Assembly (NCBI RefSeq): GCF_009389715.1 | Contig: NC_052395.1 | Coordinates: 18,282,028-18,346,027 of the forward strand | DNA: 64,000 bases | From: Phoenix dactylifera | Taxonomy: Eukaryota > Streptophyta > Magnoliopsida > Arecales > Arecaceae | Direction: 5' to 3' | Shown: positions 24,001 through 37,050 of the stretch, piece after piece | How the letters are laid out: each line of letters opens with the position of its first letter | How positions within the stretch are numbered: position 1 is the first letter of the stretch | Position numbers and translations under genes: made by a program | Notes under the pieces: generated by a model | What the model saw: the letters and a program-made list of their open reading frames with translations, nothing else | Databases searched by the model: none | What the model was told of the DNA's origin: nothing

Positions 24001-27000
24001 TCTCTATATATGCAACAAAAGTTTCCTTAAATACCCATGTTAGTATTTTTATCCTTGTTGTATGAAAAATCTTTTTCAACATTCTCACCTCAATAGAGTT
24101 TTTTTTTTTTGTGTAATTGCCTAATTGGGTCCAATTTATTTCGGATGTTGCAAAACATTATGGTCAGGCTTGCCCTTCGGCTTTCCAGTATGTAAAATTT
24201 TTGCCAACCTGAACACGAATACAGAAAGATAGAAAATAAACAATCATGTTCAGTTATGTGGAAAAAAGGGTGGATTGCAAAATTGAGGATCCTTCAGGTC
24301 TACATATGAGGGACATGACTTTAATTACAACATCCTTCTATTCTCTAGTTCCCAATAAGAGCATACTCCATTAGTATTAGATTTGTTTATGGTGTTCAAA
24401 ATTATTTTTATTAATATCAGACCTTTATAATAAGATTTAACTTGGTTTCCAAAATTGTCTGATCTTTGATCACCAGTCACCATAGAGAACTCTGGCGTTT
24501 TTCCTTGCCAAAGTATTCTCAACTTGGCAAAGTTATCGTTTATTTTAAATTCTTATGTCATGATCATCAAAACTTTTGATACACTAGGACTGTACCATTT
24601 GATAATTTTAAGCCCTGAACGCATTTTGGTGATCACGATGCAAACATTTGCAATAAACTTTAATGCCTGCTAAACACGTGGAATATATTGTTGCGGTTAA
24701 TACTGTTTTAATTTTTATACTTCTCATCTGTTTTCATAACTTTAGCAATGTCAACATTTTACTTGATTGTTCTCAGATGATCTGGTATCACTACCACCTG
24801 TTTATATGATTGTTCTGGCCAATATTAGATGTTCTGTCTGTGTATGGTCTAACAATCATGGTTTGCCATACTGGATCATACTGCCCCTACTGGGTATGCT
24901 GTACCACCCCGTACTGAGCTTACATCATATTGCTGGCAAATCAATACTCGGTATGGGGGGCATACCATGTGTCAAGACCATGAACCAACCCGTGCTGACA
25001 TTGTGCTGACAATCATCTGCAGAACATTACAATGGTGTTGGTTATCTTTTTGTTCTCCTCAACTGTAAGGCTAGTAATTATTTCCTTGGACTGTCCTCGG
25101 GAATTAGATGATGCGGCCTGGTTATGTGGTCTTTTCTTTTTTTAACTTTACATGCAGTTTTTTTGCCTGTCCCTGGTGAATGCTTTCTTGTAGAATTCTG
25201 GCATTACAATGTCCACTCTGTAATTCATGTTTTTCTTATCATTTTTGCTTGCAGGAGTATATAGAAGATGGAATTGACTGGACGACTGTTGATTTTGTCG
25301 ATAACACTGACTGTCTAAATCTATTTGAGAAGGTATTTGACGTAAATAGCAATCAAATGTGAAATAGTAGAAAAGTAATTGCTTATGTTTTTCCTTTCTT
25401 TGTCAAATTACACAATCATGGGAGATCACTTGTTTTCTAGTGCTTAAATTTTAAAGCAGGTATATTTTCTCTAGAAAGTTGCACCAGCTTTCATTTTTGT
25501 GGATGAGAAAATGCTAAAAAGGTCATGATTGAGAAACCCATAGAGCGCTGCTAGCTCTAAGCCCTAAGGTGGGTCCATCAATGTGGTGACTGTGGGGTGT
25601 AGTGGTTGGTGGGTTCTTGCTGCTGGAGGCCTCCTTTTTGAGGTCTCATGAGGTTTATTTTTTATGTACTTTCACTTAGACAAGAAATTTGTTTCAAGGC
25701 CAGTTCCTGACTTTTTAGTTAGCATGGCTATTGATGCCAACCTATTGCCTGACATGCTTTAGTTCCTGTTTTATTAACCTGACATAATCTTTTGTTTCTT
25801 GTTTTATGTTATTACATTGATTTATAACCTGAATTTAATTAATGATACAAGTCATATGTTCAACCAAAATCTGACCCTTACCATGCATTTGTATGATTCT
25901 AGTGTATCTTTTTTTCAATATTTACTTAAATGCAACTCTTGGTCTTTGCTGTCTCAGATTTGTATTTTGATGACCCATTGCTAGCACGATGGTGTTTCTA
26001 AATTGTATACAGGAACTTATTACATATATTCATGAATAGTGCTTAAAAAAAGTTCTGCTATTGTTATAGCTATTTTAAAGAAGCACAACAAAGGTGATAA
26101 GATTCGTTTGGCATGCATGCCAGCCTAATGATGCCATAATTGCTATTGCATTTGTATGTTTGTACCTGATGTGTTGATATGCACTTCTATAACTTTGTAT
26201 CTTGGACATATCACGTGTTACATGACAATGAGAACCATTCTTTCCAATACATGACAGAAACCCCTCGGTCTATTGTCTTTGTTGGATGAAGAGTCAAATT
26301 TCCCTGAAGCAACAGATCTTACCTTTGCCAACAAGCTCAAGCAGCACTTGAGTGGTAGCCCCTGCTTTAAGGGGGAAAGGGGTGGCGCTTTCAGTATTTG
26401 TCATTATGCTGGAGAGGTCAGTAATTTTGTAATGTTTACTTCTAAACAGCTTGCTATTGGCTAGAGCATTTTAAGTCTGTTGAGATCATACTCCATATAC
26501 TATCATGATTTTGAATTATTAATATAATTTTCCCTAGAATGTGATACTTCATAGAAGGCATGCTCTTAAGCATGTTCATTTTTTAACAATATTGTTCATT
26601 TTTCAAAAATACAAAAGATCACATTTCAGTGCATCATTATTAACTTAAATTCTTAGTACAAAACTTTCAACTGACAATAGTTGTTCCATGACCTCCAAAA
26701 TCCTAGCTTAACTGTACTGGTTCTGCTTGCATTTCTTTGACAGTGTTATTAGAGAAATTTTTCATGGACGTGGTTAGTTAACAGCGAAAGAAATTAGGAC
26801 ATGGGGTGCCTTCCTGAAGCATTAAAGGACATCATTAAATAATCACCTCAAAAACCATAGTGAAGCAACTGAAGAAAAGCAATAAACATTTGAATGAGGT
26901 GGATTCAAGAGATTTTTTTTTTTTTTTTTTTTGATGGTGAAACTTTGCATATAACCTGACATTCTGCAATAAACCCATGTTTTGAAAAATGTCAGATATG

Positions 27001-30000
27001 GTGCTATCCAGTTTATTTACAGATCTGCCTTCCATGTTAATACTTTTTATATTGCATTCATGAATCAACTTTTCAATATGACTAACAGTTTACAATTATC
27101 AGGTTATGTATGACACAAGTGGCTTCTTGGAGAAAAATAGAGATCCATTACATTTGGATATTATCCAGTTGCTTTTATCGTGCTCCTGTCAACTTCCTCA
27201 GCTATTTGCCTCAAATATACTTAGTCAATCTCAGAAGGAATCAAATCCTTTGAGACAACCAAGTAAGGTTGATTCGCAAAAGCAAAGTGTCGGGACAAAA
27301 TTTAAGGTATCACCTCATTTAAACATGTACAAAAAGTTTTTTGTCATCTGAACATTTAATATTCTTAGTGATCTTTTTTGCAATATTATGGTTGTACTAT
27401 GTATGGGTTATGTATAACTAAATCAGGAACAGACTTACCTTGTAGATTCATTTGTGAGTTTTGTGTTTTATGAAAGATTGAAGTATTGCATGCTGGTGGT
27501 GGTCCAACTTGGTACTGGCATGGTAGCATGCCAAGTACTTGCGGTTGCCAGTACCATGCCGGTGCCCCTATGCTGTTAAGTCACTGTCACAATATGTGCC
27601 ATGCTGTGCCTTGCTGATCAGCATTTAAATCCATTGATTATGGCATACAGTCTTTCTTTTTTGTTTTCTTTCTTTTCTTCTTCTTCTTCTTCTTGAGAAA
27701 AGGCATATAACCTATTTAAAAGCACATAGATCATGTATTACTTCATTTTGCATTATTGCATCATTCATTCACTTGCTCCATGATCTAAATGGTATTGTGT
27801 CAAGAGATTTTTCTTTGTTGCATAAACTTCGAAGACCAAATGCAGGGTGCTAATTCACCTTGCCAATATTCAATACTTGATTTGACTATCTTGTCAATCT
27901 TATTTTGGTGAATGTTCATTGGAATTCCAGCTGGATTGCCAATTCACTGCCAGTCACTAGAAACAAGATTGAATTTTGACCAAGCTTGAAGACTTTGGTT
28001 CTAAATTTCTCAGGGACGTTAAAATTTGAGTTCTGCTTTAGTTTTCTCTCTTGGTGAGGTTCATCGTCCTCTCACTTTGACTTCTGCTGCCCGTATGAAC
28101 CTGACAGTTTATGTTTGTTTGGTCTCAATTCACCCAACTTAACTTCCTTTTGCCTTTTAACATCTTCTTAGTGTTTATTCCATCTTATTTCTGGATTTCT
28201 TTGATGACTTTACATACTCGATTTTTATTCTCTGGTGGTTAGGGTTATTCTTAGGTGGTGTTTTGATGTCATCCACTTCCTCCTACATCTCCATTTTGTT
28301 TTTCAATCAAGATATCTTGAGCGTTTTTTGGATCTTTTCTCATCCTTCTATTCTCTTTTGTTCTCAACTTTAAGTATGTTAGAGTTTTCTCTGTTTCATG
28401 TCGCCTAGAAAATGTTGCCCCTCTGCCTTGTTGCCCCTCTTTTGTGTATGACATGGTCATAACATCTTGTCTCCTTCAACTTGCTGTTTTGTGTTTATGA
28501 ACACTAGCTCATGCAGTGATGTTTAATGAGGCTACCTCCCAGATATGGACATTTAGCTTGCTGACAAGCATGACTCACGTGGTATAGCTGTTGTTACATA
28601 TTAAGTGTACATCTTCATGGCTCCTATGCGCAGCCTTCTTTTTCTCCTCCAAAACATCTTCTGTGATTTTAAGTATTTTATGGTCAGTAGCTCGTCATTT
28701 GAATCTGATTGGCATAGGATTGATTGGAGAATTTGTTCTTACCTCGTAACTAACTCTGCCATCATTCTTTCAGTCTCCTACTTCCAGATTGCTTGTTAAG
28801 TCCTAAGTTCATCTCCTTGAAATTCATACGTAATTAAGTGGGGCTTAAGTTCTAGCTACTCTGAAACTTCCATTCTGCTTAGCAGGGCAAATGTTCACCC
28901 ATTTGTTTTGTTATGACACGAGATTATCTCCATGTGGTTTTTCTAGTGCTTCCTCCATCTTCCATGCATGGGTATATTGTTTCTATGATCATTAGCACTT
29001 GTACTAACCTTGATACATCTTTTCCCGAAGTTCTCCTCAAGATCGCTTACCAGGCATCAAATGTATGGTTCTGGCTTCGATTTTCTGTACCGTCCTCTTG
29101 TTTTGAGTGAGATTCTATTCGCTCAAGCATCGGGACTTGTTCAGATTATGGTGTTTCTTTCTTTTCTTTGTCTACCTTTTCTCCTACTGTCCTGTTTGGT
29201 TCTACCTGTGAGATTGTTTTGGCCATATTTTCCTACATATGGGACTATATTTCAATTTAGTGCTCTGTGCAATGTATCATTTTCTATTGTGCGAAACTGT
29301 AGGGGCTATATTCTGGCAAAGAAATTAAGCTCTCATCTTTCATCTAGTGAAACCAAGTATCATGCCTTCTTTGATGTTGGTCTTTTAATTTGAGGGCTTT
29401 CCCTCATACTCCTGCTGGTGAAACCTATTCTGATTTACTATTTTTTTTTTCAAAAATAAGTCCATTGGGAGTTTGCAAGGATGACCTATTGGTGCAGTTG
29501 AAAGTCCAAGAGAGATGGATTGTGTCGTGTACAAGAATACCTTGAAGAAGAGAGGAAAGAAAAATGGTAGAATTTTGCAGAAAGGATTCCTATATGGATG
29601 AGTCCTTGTGATTGGAGTCTTAAGTTGCTAGGAAGTTACTTGATGAAATCTTAGGATGAGTATGATCCTTATAGATTCCATGAAATATTGCTAAGAAGAT
29701 ATTTCTTTAGTTAGGAGTCTGATAGGAGTCAAGTTACATATGACGGTAGTCAGAGCAGCCAAAATTAGTTTTGCTATTTTTAAATATCTACCAAATTGAT
29801 TCTCTCTGGCAACTTAGTCACTCGTTTCTTTTTTTCCGGTGATAATTTAATATGGATAAAAACTCAAGCGATGGTTGGAATGCTCTCAGTTATGTCGCGA
29901 GTCTTGAAGTGTGCAAAAATATTTATATTGAAATTTTAACAAATTATTCGATTCTCCATAATTCTCATCTGAAAGTAGCAGCCCCAGAATTAAATTTCAT

Positions 30001-33000
30001 TCATCAATTTTGTGAACATCAATTTTCCTGTTCTCTCATTACTTTTCTCGCTTCATTGATTGGTTACATTTCCAATATACCCAAAGGATAATTGCACATG
30101 AAGTTTAAAGTTGTTGATGTGATGAGGGAATTCCTGTCATGAGTTCACTGCATTTTATGTAATTTTATGTTTTGTTGATATGTTTTTAGGGTCAATTATT
30201 CAAGCTGATGCAGCGGTTGGAGAATACTGCACCTCACTTTATTCAATGCATTAAGCCAAACAATAATAAACTTCCTGGCATGTATCAACATGATCTTGTC
30301 TTAGAACAACTTAGATGCTGTGGAGTACTGGAAGTTGTCCGGATATCAAGGTCAGGTTATCCAACTAGAATGACACACCAGCAATTTGCTGAAAGGTAGC
30401 CCTCCGTTTCTTCCCAAGCTTTCAAAGAAACGGCATCTTAATATCAATGACGGTTCTTGACATGCCTTGTGTTTCTCTTCTAGGTACGGCTTTCTTCTCT
30501 TAGAGAATCTAGCATCCCAGGATCCACTCAGTGTTTCAGTTGGCCTTCTACAACAGTTCAATGTCCCACCTGAGCTGTATCAAGTTGGCTACACAAAGAT
30601 ATTTTTTCGCACAGGGCAGGTGATTATCTTCTCATATTCTTCTACTACATATATTCCTTTTGAGCTCATTCACATATTTATGGTTGTTAAGTTTATCACT
30701 TATTAATAGATGTCTTTCTATGAAGTTGGGATTCCTCTGAGGTTATCTTGAACTAGATAGCCCTCTGCAGCTAAAGAAATTTCATCATAAGCTCAGATAG
30801 TTTATAGTTTAACCTATGGTTACTCGTATCCAAGCGATTACAGAAATTTCAAATATAGAATATACTTTATATGCTGCAACTACGAATTTCTTTGTTGAAT
30901 TTTGCATCTTAATATCCATTTACTTTTACTATCACAGCTGATACTAAGTTCGCATGGCCAGCTATTGTAATAAATCTTGGAGTTCTTTTTCTCCCAAAGT
31001 ATTTGAATGTTTGCCATTTCTCAGATAAAAAATGCTGTTAATTGTTCCTTAAGTTACCATAAGCACAATAGACATAACCAACATGCATCAGTCAACTAGC
31101 ATGGGCTGCCTTTCTTAAATCAACACCATTCATTTCTAAAATGATCTTCATCCGGAGTTGACAAAGCTTTTTGTTAAGGATTTTTTAGTGCCTGGAATCT
31201 CTACAACTGAGCAATATTTTGATTAATGCAAGATAGGTGGCTTCATTATTTCCTAAAATAAGCCCTTTTCCCTTCCAGAAGCACGTAGTGATTGCAGATA
31301 CCCTAGAAGCACCTCTCCCCTTTGGCTTCCTCACTTTAGAAGTAGTTGGGATGTCTTTATCCATATTTCATCTTTTCTGATTATCATATCCAAGATGGCG
31401 AGTATGATCATATCAGGGTATCCTTTGGCCATTGACTATGTTTTGGACCTCATCCATTATATGTATACCCACCGAAACTGTATTCCTTTCACTAATTACC
31501 ACTATATCACCAAAAGACATATATACTAATAATTTAATCATCAATTCAATTTATTCATGGAAAGTATATGAAAATAGGGGACCTAGATTGACCTTAGAGT
31601 AATCTTTTAGATCTCAAACCTTACTAATGCTGCAAAACTAATAATGCACGACTTTGTCTGTTCGATGATTTCAGCATACCTGATAGTTTAGTTTTCTTTC
31701 TTAACACTTGTTGAATCTATTTGTGTGATAATAATGCTCCAAATCAATCAAAACCAGGTGCAGGATATTATTTTATTTAGATACTCTATCATCTTAACAA
31801 TAAAAAATAGCCCAAGAATTCTTGTTACTTCTTTTTGAGGGTGAATAATTGAGTCTTTCTTTGCTATCACGTTTTTACTTTCTAAAAAGGATACAGAAGA
31901 TCTATATACATCCACAACTTTTTTTTTTAATTATATTTTAGTCACTTAACCTAGTATTACCTTGTTTTATTGATCTTCTAGGCTTAAGGTCTGTATTGCT
32001 GTTGCTGTATTCTTTCTACAGACCCCCTTTGTAAATTAGGGCATTTATGATTTGTAGGTTGCTGCATTGGAAGATGCTAGAAACCACACTCTGCAAGGGA
32101 TTCTTTGGGTTCAGAAAAATTTCCGCGGTCATCAAGCCTGTCGTTATTTCCAGGCACTCAAGAAAGGAGTTACTACACTGCAATCATGTAATGCTTGCAC
32201 ATTGTATAATATCTCTGATATGCTCTAGATAACCTAATATCCTAACAATTGTGATATGGGCTCTCTCTTTAATGTTTTATCTTTGCCACATGTTTTTCCC
32301 AAGAATATTTTTTGAGCCATGGAAATTTATGGCTATATCAGTGACCTGCCCATTGTTTTCATCTCTCATTTTTCTTATTATTGGTAAAATGCTTTATTCT
32401 CTTTCTCCAGAAGAATTTCATTTGATTGTATCTCTGGTGTTTCACCTTAACATCTGTTATTGGAAATCTGTGCTGTGTAGTTGTCCGAGGTGAAAAGGCA
32501 AGGTCTGAATTCAAAGTTCTAATAAAGAGATGGAGGGCGGCTGTTCTCATACAAAAGCATGTGAGGCGTCGGATTGCAAGGACAATGTTTGATGACCAGC
32601 AGAAGGATATTATACTTCTGCAGTCTGGTGGTGTACTTGCAGCTTGAAAGGAGATAATATCGGTTCTTTATGATTGCAACGAGTGTCCTATCCTGATTCT
32701 CATTTTCTTTCTTCTGCAGCTATTCGTGGGTGGTTGGCAAGGAATCATTTGGCTGTTACAAAAAACAGGAAGATGTCAAAGTTCGATCATGTGAAAGCTA
32801 ACAGTGATCCTGACAAGAATCTTCCAGAAATGAAGGTAATTTATTGTGGTTTATTTTAAGAGTTGAAGATGATGCTATCCTTCCACCTTTTTCTTTGGCT
32901 AATTTTAGGGCTAAATGCTATATCAGAAATATGGAATTATATGATAGGTTCATGAAATCTATTAGATAAGAAATTCCCATGGGACAGTTTTTTTTTTTTT

Positions 33001-35326
33001 TTTTGGTTGCAAATTTTAGAGCTAAATGCTGTATCAGAAATGTGGAATTATATGAGAGCTTCATGAAATCCATTAGATAAGAAATTCTCATGAGACACAG
33101 AGTTTGATCTGTACTCACTAAATTCAATTTGCTGTAATTCACAATGCCCCTAAAAGTCTATTAGTATTGTTTATATCATTTTTGATCTTTCATTTTCAAA
33201 AAAAGATTATGTTATATTAAAAAAATTTGTGCAAACACATTCTCGTGGTATCCCCATTGTACTAATCTGAGCCAATTTCTGGTTGGCAAGAGGGGAAAGC
33301 TTAATGGGGCCATTACTTTTTGCTAAAAGGCTTAGGCTGCCAAGTGCATGAAGTGGGTTTGAGTCCTGGGGCAGCTATTTTGTACAAATAAAGGCCAAAG
33401 ATTAGGTCTGTCCCAGTCTACCCCTCCTAGGACCCTGGATTGCCGAGACTATAACTGGGTAATGACCTTTTAAGAGGGGAAAGCTCAATGAAAGGCACAT
33501 GAGTTGAGAATTTGCAGACGAGTATGTATAAAAGAAGAGTGCATAAGTACTGTGATGGTTGTTAATAATCTTCTGGATTACTTAGTTTAAAATGGAAATT
33601 CTGTGTTGGAATTCTTTTGCATTCTGGCGATTACATTGTATCACAGACTTGGCAAATGCAAGTCCTCAAATGCTAGATTGTAAGGTTACTTTTCTTTGTA
33701 CAACGGCAATTTCTGTTCTCCATCCATGGATTTTTATCTAGCTGCTAATAAATTTATAATATCCTGTTTAGATCCTTCAAGCACTGCACTTTTGCAGACA
33801 GCTCGGATATACATTTTACTTGTTCATTTATGTTGCCTGTTTGAAGGTTTTAATCTCCTTTTCTTCTATAGTTTAAACTGAAAAAGCTTTGAATGTCAGG
33901 GTACCAACAAAGAGCAATCTCAGGTGCACCCTTCAGTTTTGGCTGACTTACAGAGGCGGGTGCTGAAGGCAGAGGCAGCTTGGAGAGAAAAGGAAGAAGA
34001 AAATGCCATCTTAAAACAGCAACTTCAACATTATGAGATGAGATGGTCAGAATATGAGGCAAAAATGAAGTCTATGGAAGAGACATGGAAGAAACAACTG
34101 ACTTCTTTGCAGGTGAATTTCCCAATCTGTGAAATTCTCATCAAGCTTTCAGTAATGGTGGTATTCGTTGTTAATATTATCTCATCGAGACCATTATTTA
34201 CTGCTGTACTGGTGGTAATGGCCATTATTTCCCATGTTAAGCCCCTGAAAGATTTTGGTTTGGGAAAAAATAATGGTTGTTATAACAGTCATTATTATCT
34301 TTTGTAGCGGGAATATGAATTTTTTAACAGCAAGATTTTAGTATGCCACTATTTAGAGTTAAATATTGTTTTTTTGAGCTGGAATTAAGGCAGAATGATA
34401 TTATTTGAATAAGCCAAACACTGAAAATGTCATATGCTGGCCCTTACTTTATAACAGTAGTTAAAAATGGATAGCAGGCCTCCAAAATTGCAGCCATTAT
34501 TACCAGCCACTATTTTAAACCATGTTGATCTTTCACTATTATAGTCTCTATGAGTTCAATGCATTTGTGAATTAACACAGTGCTATGACAGCTGTCCTTT
34601 CTAATCTTGTAACAATTTCTAATCTAAAAAACTGCTCCACTAGATGAATGAATTGGCAGCAAACTCTCAACTGGGAATATATGATGCTATTCATATTTAT
34701 CTTGAACTGTTTGAAACCCTTTTTTTTGCAAAACCATGTTTGATCAGGCAATCAGTCTTGGATGAATACCAAATGATCATGCACTTTATTTTCAGGTGAG
34801 TCTAGCTGCAGCCAAGAAGAGTCTCACTGCTGATGATATCGCAAGTCAACAGGGAAGGCTTGACATATCACCACTTCAATACTCTTTTGACTCTGAAGAT
34901 ACCATGTTTGCTGGGACTCACACGCCTGAAGGCACTCCAGCTAAACCATCCCATGCTTCTGATGCTGGACTTGTAAGAAATTCTGATGGCACCCAGAGTG
35001 CAGCTAGCCACCTTGATGCTTCCGATGCTGGATTCACAAGAAATTCTAATGGCACTCAGAGTGCAGTTAGCCACCTTGTAAAGGAGTTTGAGCAGCAGAG
35101 ACAGGTCTTTGAGGATGATGCGGGGTTCCTTCTTGAGGTGAAGTCGGGGCAGTCAGGTTCCAGCAGAAACCCAGATGAAGAGCTTCACAAATTGAAGGCC
35201 CGGTTTGTAACTTGGAAGAAGGATTTTAAGGTTCGGTTAAGAGAGACAAAAATTGCACTTCGTAAGCTTGGTAATCCTGAAGAGAGAACACGCAAGAGAT
35301 GGTGGGGCAATTGGAGCACAAAATGA
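15084..35326 (+). CDS. ATM2: Class VIII unconventional myosin heavy chain (24 coding exons)
   Basis: This is an actin-based motor of plant plasmodesmata, the cell plate and endocytic sites. Coding exons: 15084-15563, 19959-20060, 20143-20286, 20387-20537, 20653-20680, 20827-20992, 21085-21148, 21265-21278, 21361-21445, 22064-22167, 22293-22431, 22550-22668, 22763-22915, 23013-23102, 25255-25332, 26258-26416, 27103-27306, 30190-30395, 30484-30619, 32058-32187, 32481-32627, 32720-32835, 33900-34112, 34796-35326. All junctions are GT-AG and in phase, giving 1,252 residues, close to the known family length. The N-terminus ([24 protein letters not shown]) matches the ATM2/VIII-B subgroup. Motor signatures: P-loop GESGAGKT (about 303-310), switch I NDNSSRFG (about 351-358), switch [10 protein letters not shown] (about 575-582). 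Four IQ-like motifs (about 885-990) precede a coiled coil (about 1018-1076) and a class VIII tail. Unusual residues are H583 after FESF (family Asp), Q779 in [10 protein letters not shown] (family Arg), and a 21-residue tandem duplication in the tail. LHCB3 lies tail-to-tail downstream. Confidence 0.95.
15564..19958 (+). other. Myosin intron 1 (4.4 kb)
   Basis: The donor AAG|GTAATA follows the codons for DYALKK, and the acceptor TTTCAG precedes KIRVWCW. The intron holds a CA-type microsatellite near 16631 and the hAT-like element at 18034-18981. The rest shows no supported feature. Confidence 0.85.
18034..18981. mobile_element. Non-autonomous hAT-like element with CGGGTC subterminal arrays
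   Basis: The 8-bp sequence TTTAAAAC flanks both ends (18026-18033 and 18982-18989), the target-duplication length of hAT transposons. The left end reads TAGGGGTGCAAATGGGTCGG, and the right end, inverted, reads TAAGGCTGCAAATGGGTCGG, so the terminal inverted repeats match with two differences in 20. Both subterminal regions (about 18045-18235 and 18825-18970) are dense arrays of CGGGTC/GACCCG, so the element can fold back on itself. The centre contains A-rich and CT-rich low-complexity sequence and no transposase. It lies within myosin intron 1. Class assignment is inferred from duplication length and repeat form. Confidence 0.75.
23103..25254 (+). other. Myosin intron 14 (2.15 kb)
   Basis: No coding block. 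A stretch at about 24860-24975 contains inverted GGTATG/CATACC and GTAC words that resemble a small dispersed fold-back repeat. A similar GGTACTGGCATGG-type patch occurs in intron 17 near 27510-27570. No ends could be defined. Confidence 0.5.
27307..30189 (+). other. Myosin intron 17 (2.9 kb)
   Basis: This is the longest intron after intron 1. It contains a TTC-rich tract near 27655-27695 and T-rich runs. Several short open frames around 28900-29400 carry no recognisable domain. A decayed transposon here is possible but not demonstrable by eye. Confidence 0.5.
30620..32057 (+). other. Myosin intron 19 (1.4 kb)
   Basis: The donor follows FFRTGQ and the acceptor precedes [10 protein letters not shown] see nothing else in it. 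Confidence 0.7.
32903..33098 (+). repeat. Tandem duplication of about 85 bp in myosin intron 22
   Basis: Copy 1 (32903-32987) and copy 2 (33013-33098) share long words such as CTAAATGCT, TATCAGAAAT, GGAATTATATGA, TCATGAAATC and TTAGATAAGAAATTC. They are separated by a T-run and differ at several positions. Confidence 0.85.
34952..35077 (+). repeat. In-frame 63-bp tandem duplication in the myosin tail exon
   Basis: Two consecutive 63-bp units (34952-35014 and 35015-35077) encode 21-residue units of the form (H/D)ASDAG..RNS.GTQSA.SHL. They differ at about six residues. The length is a multiple of three, so the tail frame is kept. Confidence 0.92.
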
Positions 35327-37050
35327 TGATGAAAATTTTTCTTTAACAAATGGCTTTTTCAAGTATGGCAGGCATTTCCTCAATGCTGATGCATGAAATC
35401 AGGGATGAAATTTTGCGCAAAAAGCTGAAGAGATGTTCTATCCTATCTCTGGGTGAAGTGGGATTTAAGCCTATTCCCAGTAATGCTGTTTACATGCTTT
35501 GTTGCATTACCCTCTGTGCCTATGGTGCATAAGAGGCTTGTATATCTTCCATTTTTTTTTGTAATTATGGGGAGTAGTTAAGAACCTGGAGCTTAAGAGA
35601 GAGATGAGGATGCGAGAGGGGGAGAAATTAAAATGTATAGTTTGTTGTATTTTATTTAATACCAAAATGCAGAATTTAGATTTTTGGGCATTGAAAAAAA
35701 AAATCTTATGTTACATTGTCACTCCTCAGAACGACAATGTAAGCATAAAATGACAATTTTGAAAGGAAAGAAATTTGAATGGTATACTTGAGATCTAAGT
35801 TCCCTAGTCGTATCATGACATTGGTATACCTGAGAGTGCAACATTCATCCAGGCCCCTAATGCAAGCTTGTATTGGCAGAATTTTGTGGCATATGCTGGT
35901 CGAAGAATTAAATAAGAATCTCATATCAATATCATTAGGTCAAGTCGATAACAAATTGTCTCTAAATAACTCCTTTCTTTTGTGGCTTGTTTGTGCTTGT
36001 GTTTGACGAATTGAGAATTCCTGCAAAGATATAATATAATGAGTTGAAAAAGGAGTGTGCAAATGTTGTTGAAATCTTGTGTGCGCCAGTCAACCTATCA
36101 TCTCTTCTGAGCAAAGAAACAAGTGGGTTGGAAGTATGCTTTTATTTGTTTATAATTTTTTAAGTAGCAAGGAAGAATGCTTTTAGTTAGATGAAAAGCT
36201 TAGAAAAAACTCAAGGTATGACCTCTTTGCTTTTACCTTATGTCACTATCTGAATAAGAAATTATGAATCTCAAAACCTTTTGGTGATGAAAAGTCAATT
36301 TTTAAACCATGCCATGTTGGTTTGTCTTTTTTTTTTTTTGTAAGCAAAAAAGCATGCCACGTTACTGGTTAGAGGCATAAGAAATTGTTGTTTTATTTGG
36401 GAATTAATCTGATTACAATTTAAGAAGGATAGTGCTACTGTATTCTAACACTATCAGTGAAGATAATGTATTTAGCTCTAATCCTTCATAAAAAGCATCC
36501 GCATTAATTCTCTAACTGTGCTGCATGTCCTACGGACTCTGTTTGAACAGATGGCAAATCTGAAAGGGTGAGACAAGCTGGGCACTCAAATGTTGCCTTA
36601 AATTTTGAAGTTCATCTTGTTCCCTTTAAATTTCTTCTGTGCTTTGGTTATGATGGATGATCATGAAAACATGACAGGATTCTAAGAGCTATTATGGGAT
36701 CGAGTTCAATGAGTGGAAGAATATCGTGGTTCAGGTACCCTTATTACATCACTTAAAATGATTGTTACAACACTTAAAATGTCAAGGTTTTTTTTCTTTT
36801 GTTGAGATTTATTTTTTCTTCATCTTGTCCTCTCAATGGATGAGAGAGGCGGGGTGTCGTCGACAGTCGCAATGGTAACGCAAGAAGGATGCTCAAACTA
36901 TGAAAGGCATCAACAAACATTAGAAAGAGAGATCATCAGAAATCTTATGAATTGCCATCAACTGCTTGATTCCGATCGATGCAGTCTCAACATCGTACTT
37001 AGCCAAAGGTAATCTACAGCAGCTTCACGGATTCTTCCGGAATGCAAGAT
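35327..37050. other. Tail-to-tail intergenic region between myosin and LHCB3
   Basis: The left part should be the myosin 3' UTR and the right part (about 36810-37050) the LHCB3 3' UTR. On the minus strand an AATAAA signal lies at 36808-36813, about 240 bp past the LHCB3 stop. Two exon-like pieces on the + strand (36551-36567 and 36678-36734) are discussed as a finding. I see nothing else. Confidence 0.5.

Noticed and set aside
24860..24975. Fold-back GGTATG/CATACC patch as a MITE
   Set aside because: Inverted words are visible, but no defined inverted ends or target duplication could be found.
28900..29400. Possible decayed copia integrase in myosin intron 17
   Set aside because: A few residues (TKYHAFFDV) recall the LGY...DVTFFE region, but the flanking blocks do not follow and no LTR or primer site is nearby.
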